Source: Bacteroidaceae bacterium (lineage in GTDB: Bacteria; Bacteroidota; Bacteroidia; Bacteroidales; Bacteroidaceae). From it: a stretch of DNA of 64,000 bases. Below, one piece after another: positions 61,082-64,000 of this stretch (position 1 is its first letter; each line of letters starts with the position of its first letter). The translations under genes and the position numbers were made by a program. The stretch spans positions 1 to 64,000 of the forward strand of contig JAFXNA010000009.1 in NCBI GenBank assembly GCA_017529865.1, given 5' to 3'. Below the pieces are notes generated by a model. That model had not been told where the DNA came from. It searched no databases and saw nothing but the letters and a program-made list of their open reading frames with translations.

Positions 61082-61326
61082 TTGGTTTCCTTCACTTCGT
61101 TGATAGACGACATGACCGCAGTAGCAAGGTTGATTGCGGGTTTCAACAGATGATGATTGAACAGAAGGTTCTCGTACTTGTCCAACTGGTAGTTAAGGCT
61201 ATCAAGGACATCCTTCAAGGTGACAGACTCGCCGTACACCCTAATCAGGTCAAGAACCATTCCCTTGTGTTCCTTTGCAGAGCAATACACTTCAAGGTCA
61301 TTATGAAATTCATTACGGTCAGCCAT
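61078..61326 (-). CDS. hypothetical protein, 82 aa
   Basis: Start at 61326 (GAGGACTAAT upstream). Wholly helical, with Leu/Ile heptads in the middle and an Asn/Leu/Lys-rich end. A small helical bundle is likely. No family is recognised. Confidence 0.75.
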   Translation of the reverse strand: MADRNEFHNDLEVYCSAKEHKGMVLDLIRVYGESVTLKDVLDSLNYQLDKYENLLFNHHLLKPAINLATAVMSSINEVKETK

Positions 61327-61327
61327 A

Positions 61328-61528
61328 TTAGTCCTCAAATACGATTGCGGCAACTGGGTTAGTTTCACCTGGAATCGGAACATATGCCAGTTCTACATCC
61401 TTGACACAGGGGTAGATATCAAATCCACCACGCTTCTTCTTTCTGGCCACGACCACCCTGAATGTCTTGTCCAGTTCCGTATTAGAAATACGTTCACAGA
61501 GTTTGGCTTTGAGTTCTTCTACGTTCAT
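61328..61528 (-). CDS. hypothetical protein, 66 aa
   Basis: Start at 61528 (TGGGGTGTGAT upstream). N-terminal helix with one Cys, then strands with an Arg-Lys-Lys-Lys-Arg patch and a Pro-rich end. No family is recognised. Confidence 0.75.
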   Translation of the reverse strand: MNVEELKAKLCERISNTELDKTFRVVVARKKKRGGFDIYPCVKDVELAYVPIPGETNPVAAIVFED

Positions 61529-61529
61529 A

Positions 61530-61700
61530 TCACACCCCAGTTTTCTTTGCAAGTTCCCTGCGACGGCGTACAATGTACTCGCACACTTCCATTGCCTTTC
61601 CTTCGCTCAACATTTTCTCGATTTTTTCACAGAACATAGATGGAATATCCAGAAAATCTTCCATCTGTCCAGCAAAAAATACTGCGTCTTCTTTATTCAT
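61530..61700 (-). CDS. hypothetical protein, 56 aa
   Basis: Start at 61700 (AAAGGAGACAACCA upstream); a longer frame to 61730 overlaps the next gene. Helical, with an Arg-Arg-Arg-Arg-Glu-Leu-Ala-Lys-Lys basic tail. No family is recognised. Confidence 0.75.
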   Translation of the reverse strand: MNKEDAVFFAGQMEDFLDIPSMFCEKIEKMLSEGKAMEVCEYIVRRRRELAKKTGV

Positions 61701-61977
61701 TGGTTGTCTCCTTTTTATTCTTTTTTTCAACAGCCTTGAGTTCTTTCATTATGTTAGGGAAGATGGTGGCCGGTGCGAAATCGGTCATAAATCCCTCATC
61801 ATGGCACAGGTCACGGAGGGCAGCAAATTCCCATTTAAGCCAAGCATCATCCTTGTCCTTGACTTTAATGTTGTGGACTGCGTTTGCAATCTTGGTCAGT
61901 TCGCTGTAATTCAATTGAATTACGATTTTCTGTTCGGCAAACCTGTCAGATGTAAGGTCGATTTTCTTGATAACCAT
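61693..61977 (-). CDS. hypothetical protein, 94 aa
   Basis: Strand-rich N-terminus (Val-Ile-Lys-Lys-Ile-Asp-Leu, Ile-Val-Ile-Gln-Leu-Asn-Tyr), then helices, ending in a Lys/Glu/Asn tail. It is preceded by the RtcB gene after 12 bases. No family is recognised. Confidence 0.8.
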   Translation of the reverse strand: MVIKKIDLTSDRFAEQKIVIQLNYSELTKIANAVHNIKVKDKDDAWLKWEFAALRDLCHDEGFMTDFAPATIFPNIMKELKAVEKKNKKETTNE

Positions 61978-61989
61978 AGTTACCTCCGT

Positions 61990-64000
61990 TTAGTCAGATG
62001 CCTTGAAGTTGTACACAGGCTTGATAGTATCTTCAACATCGCAGCTATCCTTGATGTTCTCGATGATTTCCTTGGACGGCTTGTAAGCCATCGGGGATTC
62101 ATCCAAAGTAGATTTGTTTACGCAAGTAGTGTAGATGCCACGCATAGCCTTCTGGTAAGCTTCAAGGGAGATACTTTCCTTAGCCTTGGAACGGGACATC
62201 TTGCGGCCTGCACCGTGCGGAGCAGAGAAGTTCCAGTCAGGGTTGCCCTTACCTATGCAGATAAGAGAACCATCCCTCATGTTCAACGGAACGATAAGAC
62301 GCTCACCTTCCTGAGCCGATACAGAACCCTTTCGGAGTATCATGTGCTTCAAGTCGATGTAGTTATGCAATGTACAGAACTTGTCCACAACATGAAGGCG
62401 GAGCGCCCTGACAATCTCTTCAAGCATCGCTTCACGGTTACGTGTTGCAAACTCCTGTGCCAACGCCATGTCATGCAAATATCCGTCAAACGACTTGCCA
62501 GTGAGGTAAGACAGCTCCTTCGGAGGCGGGAAATGAGGGATGCTGTCCAACGCTGCAGTAAGCTCGGCTTCACGTCCCTCGCTCTTGTACTTGGCGATTA
62601 TGGCCCCACGCTGCTGCGTAAGGTCGTTGCATTCGTCGATTGCAATTCCCTGCCAGTAATCACAGGTTGCCAGCCCAAGATGACGGGAACCTGAGTGGAT
62701 TACGATGTACAGATTGCCGTGGGAATCCTTGTCCACTTCTATGAAGTGGTTACCACCGCCGAGTGAGCCAAGCGACAACAGCTCGGTGTACTCCATCTTC
62801 CCTTCCTTGTAGACAATCATATCCTCGATAGGAAAGTCCTTGGCCATCGAATGCTTGCTTTCACGATGGGACTTACCAGACGGAATTCTTTCACGAATAG
62901 CCTTGTCCAACTTGTCGAAATCAACAGAACGGTCTTTCAACTTTGCGACAAGCATACCACAGTTCCCTGTCACAGATATTCTGTCATTACGGCGAATAAC
63001 AAATGCTCCTGTCGATGTATTGAAACAATATTTATATCCATCCACACTATCAACAACATCGACATCCTTATAGGATACATATTCGTTTTTCGTAGGAGTC
63101 ACAACATACCAGCAGTTCCAATTTTCATTGGGTGCTTCATACTTGCATATAGACGCACGAACTCCAACAGCGGAAAACGCATATTGAATAACGTCCGCAT
63201 TTGCTTTTATAGTGCTTGTATAATTTTTATGTGAACGTTTATCATCTATTGTTCCATCCCATAGCATAACCTCATCACAAATAATAGAAAGTTGATGCTT
63301 TGATGCACGATAAAATTGGGTCAAATCTTTGGTATTTATAACTTTATCGCTAAATGCAATTAAGGTTGTTCCATCTTTAAGGGTGTTGATGGTATATTCT
63401 ATTTTAGCACTATTTAACAATTCCTGTGCTCGACGAATTTTCCGTTCCTTCATGAAGTGAAGTTCAGTGTATGTCTCACCATTTTTAAGTGGTTTAATCC
63501 TACCGTCAGCGCTAACCATAACGAATATACGCACTTGTGTATCGGAATAAGGTAACCCTGTATTTTCGATTTCAAAGACGCTTTTCGCTAGGTAATAATC
63601 GCATTTCTTCATTTTCTTTGTTTTTTCAACAAAATCAGATGCAGTAACATCATACCTAGTGAATCCACGAGCTTTTGACCCCTTATACACAAGCAAATGA
63701 TGTTCATCCGAAACCATTTGGTCTAAATTCTTGGAATTATGGAAATGATAAAATTTTGAACAAGGGTTTTTAATATACGCCCTCGGCAATTCAAAATGTG
63801 CTTTGCCTGTATTAGGGTCGTATAACAACACCTCATCATCGTTATACTCGGATATTTTTTTCCATCCATACGGAGTCAAAAATTCCGTATCTTTATCGAG
63901 GCACCCTATATCCACCCCGACCAGGTTAGGAACAACCTTGTCCTTGATGGTCATAGTGGTTCCTACCGTACATCCCTTTCCAGCATGTACGTCGGGCATG
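61990..64000 (-). CDS. rtcB: RtcB-type RNA ligase, intein-containing, N-terminus beyond the window
   Basis: The visible frame holds Met-Pro-Asp-Val-His-Ala-Gly-Lys-Gly-Cys-Thr-Val-Gly, then Asn-Leu-Val-Gly-Val-Asp-Ile-Gly, the RtcB metal-binding approach, interrupted before the Cys by an intein, and the downstream extein starting Cys-Gly-Met-Leu-Val-Ala. Later RtcB landmarks are Leu-Gly-Ser-Leu-Gly-Gly-Gly-Asn-His-Phe-Ile-Glu, Val-Ile-His-Ser-Gly-Ser-Arg-His-Leu-Gly and Ala-Pro-His-Gly-Ala-Gly-Arg, the GMP-linking His region. RtcB joins 3'-phosphate or cyclic phosphate RNA ends to 5'-OH ends with Mn2+ and GTP; in phages it may repair tRNAs cut by host defences. The gene runs past base 64000, so the start codon is not visible. 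Confidence 0.9.
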   Translation of the reverse strand, partial: MPDVHAGKGCTVGTTMTIKDKVVPNLVGVDIGCLDKDTEFLTPYGWKKISEYNDDEVLLYDPNTGKAHFELPRAYIKNPCSKFYHFHNSKNLDQMVSDEHHLLVYKGSKARGFTRYDVTASDFVEKTKKMKKCDYYLAKSVFEIENTGLPYSDTQVRIFVMVSADGRIKPLKNGETYTELHFMKERKIRRAQELLNSAKIEYTINTLKDGTTLIAFSDKVINTKDLTQFYRASKHQLSIICDEVMLWDGTIDDKRSHKNYTSTIKANADVIQYAFSAVGVRASICKYEAPNENWNCWYVVTPTKNEYVSYKDVDVVDSVDGYKYCFNTSTGAFVIRRNDRISVTGNCGMLVAKLKDRSVDFDKLDKAIRERIPSGKSHRESKHSMAKDFPIEDMIVYKEGKMEYTELLSLGSLGGGNHFIEVDKDSHGNLYIVIHSGSRHLGLATCDYWQGIAIDECNDLTQQRGAIIAKYKSEGREAELTAALDSIPHFPPPKELSYLTGKSFDGYLHDMALAQEFATRNREAMLEEIVRALRLHVVDKFCTLHNYIDLKHMILRKGSVSAQEGERLIVPLNMRDGSLICIGKGNPDWNFSAPHGAGRKMSRSKAKESISLEAYQKAMRGIYTTCVNKSTLDESPMAYKPSKEIIENIKDSCDVEDTIKPVYNFKASD
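62962..63903 (-). mobile_element. 314-residue intein with LAGLIDADG-type homing endonuclease
   Basis: Begins with Cys (Cys-Leu-Asp-Lys-Asp-Thr-Glu-Phe) and ends Val-Thr-Gly-Asn before the extein Cys. Block-B-like Val-Ser-Asp-Glu-His-His near residue 64 and a C-terminal Tyr-Cys-Phe-Asn-Thr-Ser-Thr-Gly-Ala-Phe-Val-Ile-Arg-Arg-Asn fit the Hint fold. The middle has Val-Met-Val-Ser-Ala-Asp-Gly-Arg-Ile and Met-Leu-Trp-Asp-Gly-Thr-Ile-Asp-Asp, two LAGLIDADG-like blocks. The penultimate residue is Gly rather than the commoner His. The intein is AT-richer than its extein, which fits recent acquisition. Confidence 0.85.

Noticed and set aside
61573..62694. 373-codon + strand frame opposite RtcB and neighbours.
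   Set aside because: Overlaps several confirmed - strand genes; reads as a shadow.
1..64000. tRNA gene cluster typical of large phages.
   Set aside because: I looked for tRNA-like segments in the gaps and found none; gaps are too short and hold promoters.

Overview
The window looks like part of a large double-stranded DNA phage genome. No structural, terminase or polymerase gene is inside it, so a phage-like plasmid is not excluded. The phage reading rests on protein families seen here: an Api92/YubB-type protein, a GP88-type protein, a DUF932 protein, an M15 peptidase with an N-terminal anchor, a type II peptidyl-tRNA hydrolase, an SPFH/band-7 protein, an orphan DNA methyltransferase and an intein-split RtcB RNA ligase. 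Genes are very dense and mostly under 150 codons. They carry Shine-Dalgarno sequences of the AAGGAG/ACGGAG type and one recurring promoter form: TTGACA, a 17-bp spacer usually ending in TTTAATTA-GT or similar, then TATATT. The host is not identifiable. A protein with a signal peptide and a barrel-like C-terminus ending in Phe, followed by a lipoprotein, suggests a diderm bacterium.

Region 1 (1-29.7 kb, all + strand) is a train of about 50 small accessory genes. Most sit in a cassette of promoter, one or two genes and a GC-rich terminator. Between terminator and next promoter nearly every gap holds the same 18-bp element, CAACTTGGGTTATCACCC. I count 32 copies, all in one orientation, often followed by a TGTAAA/TTTACA inverted repeat upstream of the promoter. 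Recognisable members are DUF2958, Api92/YubB, two SpoVG-like proteins, DUF932, GP88, a DnaJ-type Cys-motif protein, an HTH_39-type protein and the M15 peptidase. An AT-rich two-gene insert (11.16-13.49 kb) encodes exported surface proteins.

Region 2 (29.75-30.48 kb) has no gene. It holds DnaA-box-like repeats, decayed copies of the 18-bp element, a leftward promoter, a 28-bp tandem repeat and a strong hairpin, and is a candidate origin or control region.

Region 3 (30.9-51.9 kb, - strand apart from one + gene at 30.5 kb) is made of compact operons driven by few promoters, without the 18-bp element. It contains the most notable locus: a compact Cas12/TnpB-like RuvC nuclease (35,530-37,545) with an 11-repeat CRISPR array directly downstream (34,829-35,516) and no adaptation genes. 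A promoter-driven structured RNA candidate lies at 43,610-43,750.

Region 4 (51.95-59.0 kb, + strand) holds the methyltransferase, an HTH/zinc protein, small unknown genes and the SPFH protein. Region 5 (59.0-64.0 kb, - strand) ends with the peptidyl-tRNA hydrolase and RtcB, whose 314-residue LAGLIDADG-type intein interrupts the metal-binding Asp-Ile-Gly-Cys motif; the RtcB N-terminus lies beyond the window. The genes suggest an early host-interaction and defence region plus RNA and translation maintenance functions. Most proteins are unassigned.
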